Below are positions 1 to 5,357 of a stretch of 5,454 nt of DNA, piece after piece. How positions within the stretch are numbered: the first letter of the stretch is position 1; every line of letters starts with the position of its first letter. Under the pieces are notes generated by a model. That model saw nothing but the letters and a program-made list of their open reading frames with translations. It ran no database searches and was not told the origin of the DNA. This stretch comes from DATDCV01 sp036524155 (lineage in GTDB: Bacteria; Verrucomicrobiota; Verrucomicrobiia; Limisphaerales; UBA8199), in NCBI GenBank assembly GCA_036524155.1, contig DATDCV010000741.1, positions 1-5,454 on the forward strand. Direction: 5' to 3'. Made by a program: the position numbers and the translations under genes.

Positions 1-2
1 TC

Positions 3-641
3 TCCCACCCTAACGAACCGCCTCCCCGACGTCTCCGCCGCTTGCATCGCGTCTGGCCCGATCGCGATGGAAACGTTTCCTACCTTCTGACAATATGCGT
101 GAATGGCCGGGCGCACGTGCTCGACAATAACGCTGTTCTTGAACGTCTCGTCGCCTTCCTGCTCGATAGCCCGGAACGCTACCAGTGGTATGGTCGTCGT
201 TTCGTAATTATGCCCGACCATCTCCACGTCATCGCGCACATGGGCTACGGCGCGGTGAGACTTGGCCAATGGATTAAAGCCTTGAAGGCGGTGGTGGGCG
301 GTCTCGAGCGCCGCGCTGTTGGGCCGGTTGCCGCTCCGGGCGGTCACGAATTCACCCGCATCCCGCGCTCATGGCGGTGGCAGGACGGTTTCCATGATCA
401 CAAGTTTCGGACACCAGAAAGCGAAGCGCGCAAATGGGAATACGTTTGTCTGAATCCGGTCCGTTACCACCTCGTGAGTCGCCCTGAGGAATGGCCATTT
501 GGTGGCGAAATTTTTTACGGGGAAGAGGGCGGCCCCAAGTTGGTGCGCGGCACGCCGCCGTTGCTGGAGACGGGAATGTTGATTGAGGACGACGGAACGC
601 CGCGTGGGGGCACGCGGCTTACACCACCGCCGGTACCCTAG
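3..641 (+). CDS. REP-associated tyrosine transposase (RAYT, Y1/HUH superfamily), 5' end probably outside the window
   Basis: Single-strand DNA transposase of the IS200-like Y1 family, the domesticated RAYT type thought to act on REP palindromes. Numbering from the first possible in-window start, TTG at 42 (199 residues), the HUH metal-binding motif is FVIMPDHLHVI with H60 and H62. The usual catalytic-tyrosine helix is KWEYVCLNPVR with Y134. The family landmark W(K/R)WQDGFHDHKFR lies at 111-123, and the LVSRPEEWPF end of the core is near 144-153. A tail of about 46 residues follows (GGPKLVRGTPPLLETG, then low-complexity Pro/Gly). The frame stays open upstream to position 3 and encodes an Arg/Pro-rich lead (PPRRLRRL) typical of RAYT N-termini, so the true start is probably upstream and the gene is 5'-partial here. 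HUH and Tyr are intact, so it may be active. It has no visible terminal repeats of its own. It converges on the propeller gene. The family call is firm; the exact start is unknown. Confidence 0.88.
   Translation, partial: SHPNEPPPRRLRRLHRVWPDRDGNVSYLLTICVNGRAHVLDNNAVLERLVAFLLDSPERYQWYGRRFVIMPDHLHVIAHMGYGAVRLGQWIKALKAVVGGLERRAVGPVAAPGGHEFTRIPRSWRWQDGFHDHKFRTPESEARKWEYVCLNPVRYHLVSRPEEWPFGGEIFYGEEGGPKLVRGTPPLLETGMLIEDDGTPRGGTRLTPPPVP
599..618. repeat. Perfect 8-bp GC-rich palindrome (REP-like hairpin) at the RAYT 3' end
   Basis: GCCGCGTG (599-606) and CACGCGGC (611-618) are exact reverse complements around a GGGG loop. The hairpin lies in the last codons of the RAYT and about 57 bp beyond the stop of the convergent propeller gene. 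RAYTs are commonly flanked by REP hairpins, so this is a candidate cognate site. It could instead serve as a bidirectional transcription barrier, but neither strand shows a T-run. The palindrome is seen directly; its role is inferred. Confidence 0.5.
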
Positions 642-674
642 TAGTTCGAGAATCACTCCATCGCCGACTTCGTC

Positions 675-2105
675 TCACCTCCACGTCTTGGGCACTTCCA
701 CCAGGTCGGCGCGCGTCTTGCCGTTTTCGGTGATGCGGGCGAGGAAATAAACATTCCCGTTCCGGCCGACGGCGATGGAGTTGACGTAGAGCGGCCGCTG
801 GCCGTTCTCGTAAAAGATCGCGCCGCGGTCGGTGTACTTGGCCTTGGGGATGTCGTAGGTAATGAGGTGGAGGTCTTCGAGGCCTTTCGCTTCACCCATC
901 GCGGTACTGCTTTTGCCGGCGACGCGGCGGCCGTTTTCATAGATCGGCGCGCCGGTCAGGTAATGCAGAGTATGACCGTCCGGGCCGAGCGTGAACCCAA
1001 GGTAACCATAGCTGAACTGGTCGAACATGCCGCTTAGCTTTGAAGGCTCGGAAGTAAGGCGTTCGAGGACTTCAACCCGCGGAACATCGGGCGCGAACCG
1101 GAACAAATAGCCCGAGTTGCCGTGGACGCCGTAGATCATTTTCTCCGGCGCGTACCAGGCTGTCTGGCGCCAGTTGTAGCCCATGTGTCCGGGTGAAGTG
1201 GGATCGTAGAGGCCAAAGTAGTCCTTCTTGAGGTCCTCACCAGCCACGGGAGCGATCGCGTCGGCCTGCGGGTTGTAACAGAAAATAGTCCCTTCGGAGG
1301 TGGAGAACCAGGCGCGCCCGCTTTCAGGGTCAACCGCGATGGACCGGCAGAGCGTGCGATAGGCGGCGCCCTTGCCGTTCTCGCCTTCGGCGCAGCTCTT
1401 GCCGAAGTTTTTCAAATTGCGGGACGCAAGATCGTAGCGGAAGAAATACCCGGAGGGCCAGGTCAACCCGAACATCCGGCCGTGCCGGGTGTCCATGTTC
1501 ATCGTCAGCACGCCTTCCTTGTCCGGAACAATGCCGAAATCCTCGAAGGTCTTTTTTTTCAGATCATAAGCCACCAGGTGGCCGCCCGGGTAAGACTTAT
1601 AGCCTTCGGGTGGAACGCCCATTTTCTCCATGCCATCGATAATCGTGTAAACCCCGACGTGCGTCGCGAAGTAGAGCTTGCCGTCGGTCTCGACGAAATT
1701 GACATGGCTCTTGCCCTGGGGAATCGCTTTGAGGCCCTTTTCACCGCACGCTTCGGTCAGGTCGCCGAGGCGCTGGACGGTTTTGGTCTTGGGGTTAAAG
1801 CAAAACATCTGCGCGCCGACGTCGATGGATTCCGAGCTGAGCACATAGTAAATATTGCCATCTTTGCCCGCGCCCATGCCATTGTAAGTATCGTGTCCCT
1901 GCGGGAATCCCGAGTTATAGGTATGGGCGATGAGTTTGCCGGAACCAGCGGCGGGAGCTGCGAGCGCCGGGGTCGCGAGCGGAGCGGCAATCAACAAAAC
2001 GCCGAGCATAGCCCACCTTCCTGGCGGTCGGTTGTTCTCCGCCGCCCCTCGCGTGCGGGGCTGCGAACTTGTCGACGGTAACAGGCATGGAAGTTGGTTT
2101 TTCAT
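675..2105 (-). CDS. Secreted seven-bladed beta-propeller protein, function unknown
   Basis: 476 residues if translated from the ATG at 2105. Residues 30-49 form a signal peptide: Arg, hydrophobic core MLGVLLIAAPLATPALA, cleavage likely after Ala49 (ALA|APA). The mature part shows about seven repeats of the blade pattern 'polar-DG-x-(I/V/L)-Y-(F/V)' followed by a strand ending in (F/Y)-x-(Y/F)-(D/N)-P. These lie at roughly 75-116, 133-192, 200-236, 252-287, 312-350, 367-430 and 441-472. They give a seven-bladed propeller of the broad SMP-30/YVTN/Kelch-like type, probably periplasmic or extracellular. No catalytic motif or sorting signal is recognisable, so sugar-lyase or lactonase activity cannot be assigned. 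Its ATG overlaps the TGA of the upstream zinc-ribbon gene (ATGA), suggesting coupled translation. An in-frame ATG at 2009 with AGGAAGG six bases ahead is an alternative start; it would remove the long leader but also the positive charge of the signal peptide. Confidence 0.85.
   Translation of the reverse strand: MKNQLPCLLPSTSSQPRTRGAAENNRPPGRWAMLGVLLIAAPLATPALAAPAAGSGKLIAHTYNSGFPQGHDTYNGMGAGKDGNIYYVLSSESIDVGAQMFCFNPKTKTVQRLGDLTEACGEKGLKAIPQGKSHVNFVETDGKLYFATHVGVYTIIDGMEKMGVPPEGYKSYPGGHLVAYDLKKKTFEDFGIVPDKEGVLTMNMDTRHGRMFGLTWPSGYFFRYDLASRNLKNFGKSCAEGENGKGAAYRTLCRSIAVDPESGRAWFSTSEGTIFCYNPQADAIAPVAGEDLKKDYFGLYDPTSPGHMGYNWRQTAWYAPEKMIYGVHGNSGYLFRFAPDVPRVEVLERLTSEPSKLSGMFDQFSYGYLGFTLGPDGHTLHYLTGAPIYENGRRVAGKSSTAMGEAKGLEDLHLITYDIPKAKYTDRGAIFYENGQRPLYVNSIAVGRNGNVYFLARITENGKTRADLVEVPKTWR
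2010..2022 (-). promoter_or_regulatory. Strong internal Shine-Dalgarno before an alternative propeller start
   Basis: On the minus strand AGGAAGG (2022-2016) is followed by six bases and an in-frame ATG at 2009 (Met33 of the long form). The ATG at 2105 has only pyrimidine-rich sequence (CTCCACC) in front of it. A 444-residue product would begin MLGVLLIAA, which is a hydrophobic core without a charged n-region. Ribosome-binding evidence therefore favours the short form, while signal-peptide charge and the ATGA overlap favour the long one. Confidence 0.4.
2040..2065. repeat. GC-rich imperfect hairpin within the propeller leader
   Basis: GCCCC (2044-2048) pairs with GGGGC (2057-2061) around an 8-base loop. 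It is extended by CGC (2040-2042) with GCG (2063-2065) across one mismatch. It lies in the coding stretch for the unusual Arg/Pro/Asn-rich leader before the signal peptide, between the two candidate start codons. It could be a REP-like insertion that lengthened the N-terminus, or an mRNA structure affecting initiation; both are inference. Confidence 0.35.
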
Positions 2106-2317
2106 GGGTAACGAGCGGTGGAGGAGTTGTTCAACTCCGGTATGGGTTCATGTGACTTGCGGCCGTGGACCTTTTCATAAGCACGGCAAAACGGGCAAAA
2201 ACTTTCGAAGGTCTTGACCAGCCAGAACGCGACTCCGGTCTGCCGACGCCGGGCGCACTGGCAGACCGGGCACTGCTCGCTGCGCCTGGCCAACCGGAGG
2301 GCGGTCTTGCTGATCAT
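2102..2317 (-). CDS. Small double-CxxC zinc-ribbon protein, function unknown
   Basis: 71 residues, basic at the N-terminus (MISKTALRLARRSEQ). It has two well-spaced zinc knuckles, CPVC (Cys16, Cys19, with a further Cys21) and CPFC (Cys41, Cys44), separated by a hydrophobic FWLV stretch, and then a conserved-looking AYEKVHGRKSHEP tail. Four cysteines in two CPxC pairs about 21 residues apart fit a treble-clef or zinc-ribbon fold. The cytoplasmic role could be nucleic-acid or protein binding. I cannot name the family. The TGA stop overlaps the ATG of the propeller gene by 4 bp (ATGA), so the two are probably co-transcribed and translationally coupled. No good Shine-Dalgarno precedes the ATG: GAGG is present, but only two bases away. 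The paired CPxC motifs argue against a chance frame, although the gene is short. Confidence 0.65.
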   Translation of the reverse strand: MISKTALRLARRSEQCPVCQCARRRQTGVAFWLVKTFESFCPFCRAYEKVHGRKSHEPIPELNNSSTARYP

Positions 2318-2686
2318 GACCTCAGCATGTGCGGAACCCGGCCAGGATCAAGCGGATTTAGAAAGGGAAAAGGCGCCGACTCGAGGAAGTCGATTCGGAG
2401 ACGCTCACGATCTTTCAGAAACAACTCTCACCGTCAAAATCATCGCGGCACGACTGAACCCTCGGCACCCCCCAGAAACGCCACCGTCCGCCTGCAGGAA
2501 TGGAATTCCAGGGAAAGGCTTGCCGAGCCGGCAGCTCAAGCCCAACCTGGAATATGAACCACAATTAGCAATCAAGATGTGCAGGTCCGAGCCCTTTTCT
2601 TTTCCAAACTCTGGTGCTAGCGGGCGGAATCGGCGCAAACCGAGGGCCACGAGGACGCCCATTGAAGTAGGAACGTCAGACGGCAT
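2318..2686. other. Gene-free stretch between the zinc-ribbon and DUF805 genes
   Basis: About 370 bases without a convincing gene. Frames on both strands here encode low-complexity, Arg/Pro/Ser-rich sequence with no domain signal. The notable content is a two-tier stem-loop at 2505-2553, an adjacent perfect 10-bp palindrome TGGAATTCCA (2501-2510), and on the minus strand a TTGACG hexamer near 2430 that might be a -35 element for the zinc-ribbon/propeller pair. No convincing -10 accompanies that hexamer. Confidence 0.6.
2505..2553. repeat. Two-tier stem-loop (about 17 bp) in intergenic DNA
   Basis: Outer arms ATTCCAGG (2505-2512) and CCTGGAAT (2546-2553) are exact reverse complements. Inside them GGCTT (2517-2521) pairs with AAGCC (2538-2542), and GAGC (2525-2528) pairs with GCTC (2534-2537) around a CGGCA loop. 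The small internal loops are GAAA/CAA and a GCC bulge. It lies about 135 bp past the stop of the DUF805 gene on the minus strand. It could be a terminator without a strong T-run (TTTCCC follows the inner stem on that strand), a REP-like repeat, or a structured RNA. The pairing is seen; the role is unknown. Confidence 0.5.
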
Positions 2687-3691
2687 CTATTGTTTCGTCT
2701 GATCTGTGACCCGTAATGGATCGTCACCGTACTGGTTGGCCCCCGCCATGCCGCGGAGAAGTCCGGTCTCGATGAATGCCCAGATAGGACCGACTATCGG
2801 GATGAGAGCGACGAGCACCATCAAACCAGATTTCCCCCGGTCGTGCCAGCGCCTCACCGAGGTCGAAAGCCCGACTGCGACTACAAAAGGAAACCAAAGC
2901 AGAACAAGAAGTGCCGGGATCCATATCATTCCCCGACCGACAGCGCGGAGCACTACAGCTACCAAAAAATCGATCTCCATGAGACCGAGCGAAATGAGCC
3001 AGAACGCCCGACGAGGAATGCGGCCGTGAAACGAAAAGAGGCTGCTCATCGGTGTCGGGTCACGCCAGCGCTTCGCACAGATGGCAACCTCTACCGTCAG
3101 GAAGAGTGGGAACGCAGCGAGGCCCAATGCAATGGCGAGAAGCAAACCGTCTCTTGTGCCTCCAGCCTCCGCAGTAATCAACCCGGCGATGACTCCCGTG
3201 AAGATGAGAAATGCAGGCTGGAGAACTAGAAAGGAAACCGGATCAATGCTTCCTCCGAGACTTATGAAGCTTTTGCTTGGAGCAAGAAATGCTGCGGCAC
3301 CCTGGCGTAATACTGAAGCGCAGGCGTAGACCGCCATACCAAGGAGGGCGGCAAACAAAAGGACCAATGTGGCGTGAAGTGAGCCAAGGCCGTCGAAAAA
3401 AGACGTGCGCTGAGCGAGAATAGCAGCGAAGCCGCCACCAGCGGCAAATACGAGCGACGCCAAGGCGACGCCGAGGCGCCTTGAGGACGCGTCAGATAGG
3501 GTGTCGTGGGTGGCTCTGGCAAGCGCGACACCTACACCAACGGCGAATAGTCCAAACAAGCCAAGTATCGCGGCGGTCGGCGACTGACCGGTTCGCAAAA
3601 TGACTGCCATGAATAACGCGACGAACAATAAGGCCCCGAGCAGCAAAATTGACCACCCTGACAGCAACCGAAGTTTGGTTGAGTCGCTCAT
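2687..3691 (-). CDS. Polytopic membrane protein with C-terminal DUF805 domain
   Basis: 334 residues from the ATG at 3691. A GTG at 3712 would add seven residues; neither start has a Shine-Dalgarno, and ATG was chosen because MSDSTKLRLLSGW is a usual cytoplasmic lead into a first helix. About nine hydrophobic segments are visible, near 11-32, 39-58, 74-93, 105-126, 151-173, 180-205, 228-250, 257-278 and 289-310. The last ~110 residues carry the DUF805 signature (YhaH/YhaI-like inner-membrane family): FSFHGRIPRRAFW at the start, RRWHDRGKSG at 280-289, a P-x-x-G turn and G-x-N-x-YGDDP at 317-325. The ~215 residues before it are an extra membrane region. They end in AKRWRDPTP, faintly resembling the RRWHDRGK loop, so partial duplication of the DUF805 unit is possible. 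DUF805 has no established biochemical role. The gene stands alone: downstream is a 370-bp gap, upstream a gene-poor stretch. Confidence 0.82.
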   Translation of the reverse strand: MSDSTKLRLLSGWSILLLGALLFVALFMAVILRTGQSPTAAILGLFGLFAVGVGVALARATHDTLSDASSRRLGVALASLVFAAGGGFAAILAQRTSFFDGLGSLHATLVLLFAALLGMAVYACASVLRQGAAAFLAPSKSFISLGGSIDPVSFLVLQPAFLIFTGVIAGLITAEAGGTRDGLLLAIALGLAAFPLFLTVEVAICAKRWRDPTPMSSLFSFHGRIPRRAFWLISLGLMEIDFLVAVVLRAVGRGMIWIPALLVLLWFPFVVAVGLSTSVRRWHDRGKSGLMVLVALIPIVGPIWAFIETGLLRGMAGANQYGDDPLRVTDQTKQ

Positions 3692-3837
3692 GCTGTTGTG
3701 CGGCGATGCCACGTGTCAGGTGATTACGGCCAGCTGGAAATAATGCGAGTCGGGTGAACATCCAAACGGCTCGGTGGCGGCAATAGAACGCAGTGGTTTC
3801 ACTGGGCCACTTGTACTCATGTCGCAGCAGCGTGTAA

Positions 3838-3867
3838 AGCCCGACTTTGAGGGGCGTTCGTCGGGCT
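3838..3867 (-). terminator. Possible intrinsic terminator-like hairpin (minus strand)
   Basis: AGCCCGAC (3838-3845) and GTCGGGCT (3860-3867) are exact 8-bp reverse complements around a 14-base loop. Read on the minus strand the stem is followed by TTTACACG, counting the stem's final T, which is a weak T-run. It would lie downstream of the unrecognised 62-codon frame at 4119-3931 and upstream of the DUF805 gene. The loop is long for a classic terminator, so a repeat or regulatory structure is equally possible. Confidence 0.3.
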
Positions 3868-3916
3868 GGTCATCCGGTCCGCTTGAGGGAGGGTTGTGGT
3901 TTGGTGGCGGGCCAGC

Positions 3917-3944
3917 CCCAGGCTGATTACCTAGCGGACCTGGG
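3917..3944. repeat. Short inverted repeat CCCAGG/CCTGGG
   Basis: CCCAGG (3917-3922) pairs with CCTGGG (3939-3944) across a 16-base loop that contains the stop of the minus-strand 62-codon frame. A 6-bp stem is weak evidence alone; it is listed because it neighbours the stronger hairpin at 3838-3867. Confidence 0.2.
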
Positions 3945-4163
3945 CATACACCGCGACCGCGTATTCACGGCGTAAGATGCGCTGGATAACCGGTACCTTG
4001 CCAGAGGCGTGGCGGATGTCGAGGCGCGGAAGGTGGAGGTCCAAAGGAGGCACGGACTGTCGTAGGTCTATTTCCTGGCTTCCGCGCGGTTTGTGTGACA
4101 GTCTAGTTTCTCCCCTCATCGGTTTGTGGGTTTTCCGGCTTTTTAGCGCTTGACTGGCTGATT

Positions 4164-4191
4164 TTGATGCCTGGTAGCATGCATGTATATA
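4164..4191 (+). promoter_or_regulatory. Candidate sigma70-like promoter upstream of the WYL fragment
   Basis: TTGATG (4164-4169) and TATATA (4186-4191) are separated by 16 bases, in a locally AT-rich patch that runs on to TCTAATTATTG. Reading starts about 25 bases before the WYL fragment (GTG at 4218). The hexamers are plausible but not perfect, and no transcript evidence exists. Confidence 0.3.
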
Positions 4192-4214
4192 CGTCTAATT
4201 ATTGTTTCGCGTAG

Positions 4215-4442
4215 GCGGTGGACTTTGTCCGGTGCGGGGAGTGGCATTCAAGTCAGGGATTGACCGACCTGCCGCAGGGTGGCTCCCGGCTAAAGATGAA
4301 GCTGAACCGCCAGGAGGAAATCGAGCCGTGGATTTTGAGCTGGGGGACGCATGCCAAGGTGCCGGAACCTGCGGACCTGCGTGACCGGGTGAGCAGGGCG
4401 GCGAGGCAGGCTGCCGCTACGTATGCGAAACCTGGTATGTAA
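4215..4442 (+). pseudogene. C-terminal fragment of a WYL-domain transcriptional regulator
   Basis: About 75 residues that end at a TAA and match the C-terminal part of WYL-domain regulators (YafY/DeoR-like). The sequence runs WH-x-SQ, then a 'LPQGGSRLKMKLNRQEEIEPWILSWGTHAKVPEPADLRDRV' type block in which the L-x-R/K-x-EE(I/V)E-x-W(I/V)LSWG-x-HA-x-V core is clear, then a helical AARQAAATYAKP tail. Full proteins of this type are about 220-340 residues, with an N-terminal helix-turn-helix and the WYL core, which bind DNA and probably nucleotides. Both are missing here. An in-frame TAG lies just upstream (4212-4214), and none of the three plus-strand frames before it encodes the missing part. Translation could restart at GTG 4218 but would give only the C-terminal extension. 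It converges on the zinc-ribbon membrane gene. Best read as a relic left by deletion or rearrangement. Confidence 0.7.
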
Positions 4443-4494
4443 GAGCCGAGAGGCGAGTTGCCCAGCAGGAGAAACGGCTTTGGGGAATATGATG

Positions 4495-5067
4495 TCAGCG
4501 TTGTGCTTTTCGCGCTGCAATGTATCTCATTATCCAAGGCGTGGGCAAAGGAACCATGCAGGCTATGAAAACGAGCCAAACACTCGCGATTGTGTCCAAG
4601 GCATGGGGAAAGAGCGAGGTGCCAACCGCGATTACCTGGTAAGTCCAAATTGAGACGAGCGCTATGTAGGCGTACGTATAGAGGACTTGTTTCCGATTGG
4701 GACGACTCCTCTCGTACACCGCGTAACGGCTTGATGAGCCGAGCCCGATGAAGGAGTGCTGGTCTCCAGGTCCGTCGTACACGACGCGGAGGCTCCTGAG
4801 GGGGATTAAAGGAAGATAAAGAAAAACCAACCATTGCGTGGTTATGTATGAACCGTCGGCGTGGAAATCTCGTTGGCCGTAAAACTTGGTGCCGATGCCA
4901 TTCAATGAGAAGGCGGTGCGGGAGATCCTTTCATTGGTGTAGCTGCGCTCTATTTTTCCGGTAGTGAAGTCGTAGCCGCAATCACAGCGGAGCGCCTCAG
5001 TCGTGTTTGTCAAGCCACAGCGGGGGCACGTTCTTACTTGGCTCAGGGCTGGTGTGGGTGTGGCCAT
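4495..5067 (-). CDS. Membrane protein with N-terminal zinc ribbon, function unknown
   Basis: 190 residues from the ATG at 5067; a GTG directly before it (5070) would add one residue. An N-terminal zinc ribbon CPRCGLTNTTEALRCDCGYDF has cysteines at 14, 17, 28 and 30 (CxxC...CxC). A middle block contains GIGTKFYGQRDFHADGSYITTQWLVFLYLPLIPLRS-like sequence. This 'TKFYG...DGSY.TT.W......P..PL.S.R' pattern recurs in small bacterial membrane proteins of unknown role. Two hydrophobic helices follow near 131-153 and 162-185, and the protein ends with a basic ARKAQR tail. The FLYLPLIPL segment may also enter the membrane. The cytoplasmic zinc ribbon with C-terminal helices suggests a membrane-anchored binding or sensing protein, but no function can be assigned. 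No Shine-Dalgarno precedes the start; a promoter lies immediately upstream (see the 5077-5104 entry). It converges on the WYL fragment. Confidence 0.8.
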   Translation of the reverse strand: MATPTPALSQVRTCPRCGLTNTTEALRCDCGYDFTTGKIERSYTNERISRTAFSLNGIGTKFYGQRDFHADGSYITTQWLVFLYLPLIPLRSLRVVYDGPGDQHSFIGLGSSSRYAVYERSRPNRKQVLYTYAYIALVSIWTYQVIAVGTSLFPHALDTIASVWLVFIACMVPLPTPWIMRYIAARKAQR

Positions 5068-5076
5068 CACGGAAGG

Positions 5077-5104
5077 AGGATAAACACGGAGGTGGAAGTG
5101 TCAA
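5077..5104 (-). promoter_or_regulatory. Promoter of the zinc-ribbon membrane gene, probably giving a leaderless mRNA
   Basis: On the minus strand a consensus -35 TTGACA (5104-5099) is followed by a 16-base spacer and TATCCT (5082-5077) as -10. Only six bases separate the -10 from the GTG at 5070 and nine from the ATG at 5067, so transcription should begin at or next to the start codon. The region before the start is pyrimidine-rich (TCCTCCTTCC) and has no Shine-Dalgarno, consistent with leaderless initiation. Confidence 0.55.
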
Positions 5105-5286
5105 CGGCGAGCCGGGACGGCGAGGAGGGAAAGTGGTCGGACTTGCACATTGTGATATTTGGGCGTGCTTTCCTGGCGGGGCGCAGCTCTAGTCGCCTGC
5201 ATGCTACGCATGTTGCCGGTGTAAAATACCCGGGCGCCATTTATCATTCGCCTTGGCCAGAAGCAGGAGCTTCGACGGGACGGGCG

Positions 5287-5357
5287 GAAAGGGGGTAAAC
5301 CACAGTCCGGTTCACATTCTGCGCGAAAATCAGACAAAACTATGGTGACCCCCTTTC
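5287..5357. repeat. Long imperfect inverted repeat (17 paired bases)
   Basis: Left arm GAAAGGGGGT...ACCACAGT (5287-5306) pairs with right arm ACTATGGTGACCCCCTTTC (5339-5357). The outer 10 bp (5287-5296 with 5348-5357) are perfect, then one bulged A and one A/G mismatch, then four pairs, one mismatch and three pairs. The loop is 32 bases. It resembles a mobile-element end or a REP/MITE-type element rather than a terminator. Only the pairing is seen directly. Confidence 0.5.

Larger units (their letters stand above)
3692..4214. other. Gene-poor stretch with hairpins and one unrecognised short minus-strand frame
   Basis: About 520 bases without a gene I can name. On the minus strand a 62-codon ATG frame at 4119-3931 ends HASGKVPVIQRILRREYAVAVYAQVR; it looks less random than its neighbours but matches no family I know and lacks a Shine-Dalgarno. 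Another minus-strand frame stays open upstream of 3761 and overlaps the DUF805 gene start; I regard it as chance. Two hairpins (3838-3867 and 3917-3944) lie beyond the 62-codon frame. Candidate promoter hexamers lie at 4164-4191. The stretch may be the remains of genes lost when the downstream WYL regulator was truncated. Confidence 0.5.

Noticed and set aside
1482..2081. 199-codon plus-strand open frame opposite the propeller gene
   Set aside because: It is antisense to a gene with clear blade repeats and a signal peptide, and its translation has no domain signature. It reflects codon bias of the minus-strand gene.
2405..2686. Minus-strand 93-codon frame directly after the DUF805 stop
   Set aside because: The ATG follows the TAG immediately, but there is no ribosome-binding site, the sequence passes through the two-tier stem-loop and no family is recognisable.
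2165..2702. Two overlapping plus-strand frames (2165-2557 and 2214-2702)
   Set aside because: They run antisense to the zinc-ribbon gene and through the structured intergenic stretch. The translations are Arg/Pro/Ser-rich with no recognisable motif.
3492..3761. Minus-strand frame overlapping the start of the DUF805 gene
   Set aside because: It reads the same strand in another phase through the first membrane helices of a well-supported gene, and it contains no domain.
4253..4834. 193-codon minus-strand frame
   Set aside because: It overlaps the WYL fragment in antisense and the zinc-ribbon membrane gene in another frame. Both of those carry family signals and this one does not.
4174..5207. 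10-mer GTAGCATGCA at 4174-4183 repeated in inverse at 5198-5207, flanking the zinc-ribbon membrane gene
   Set aside because: A shared 10-mer is expected by chance many times in a window of this size, and the flanking bases do not extend the match.
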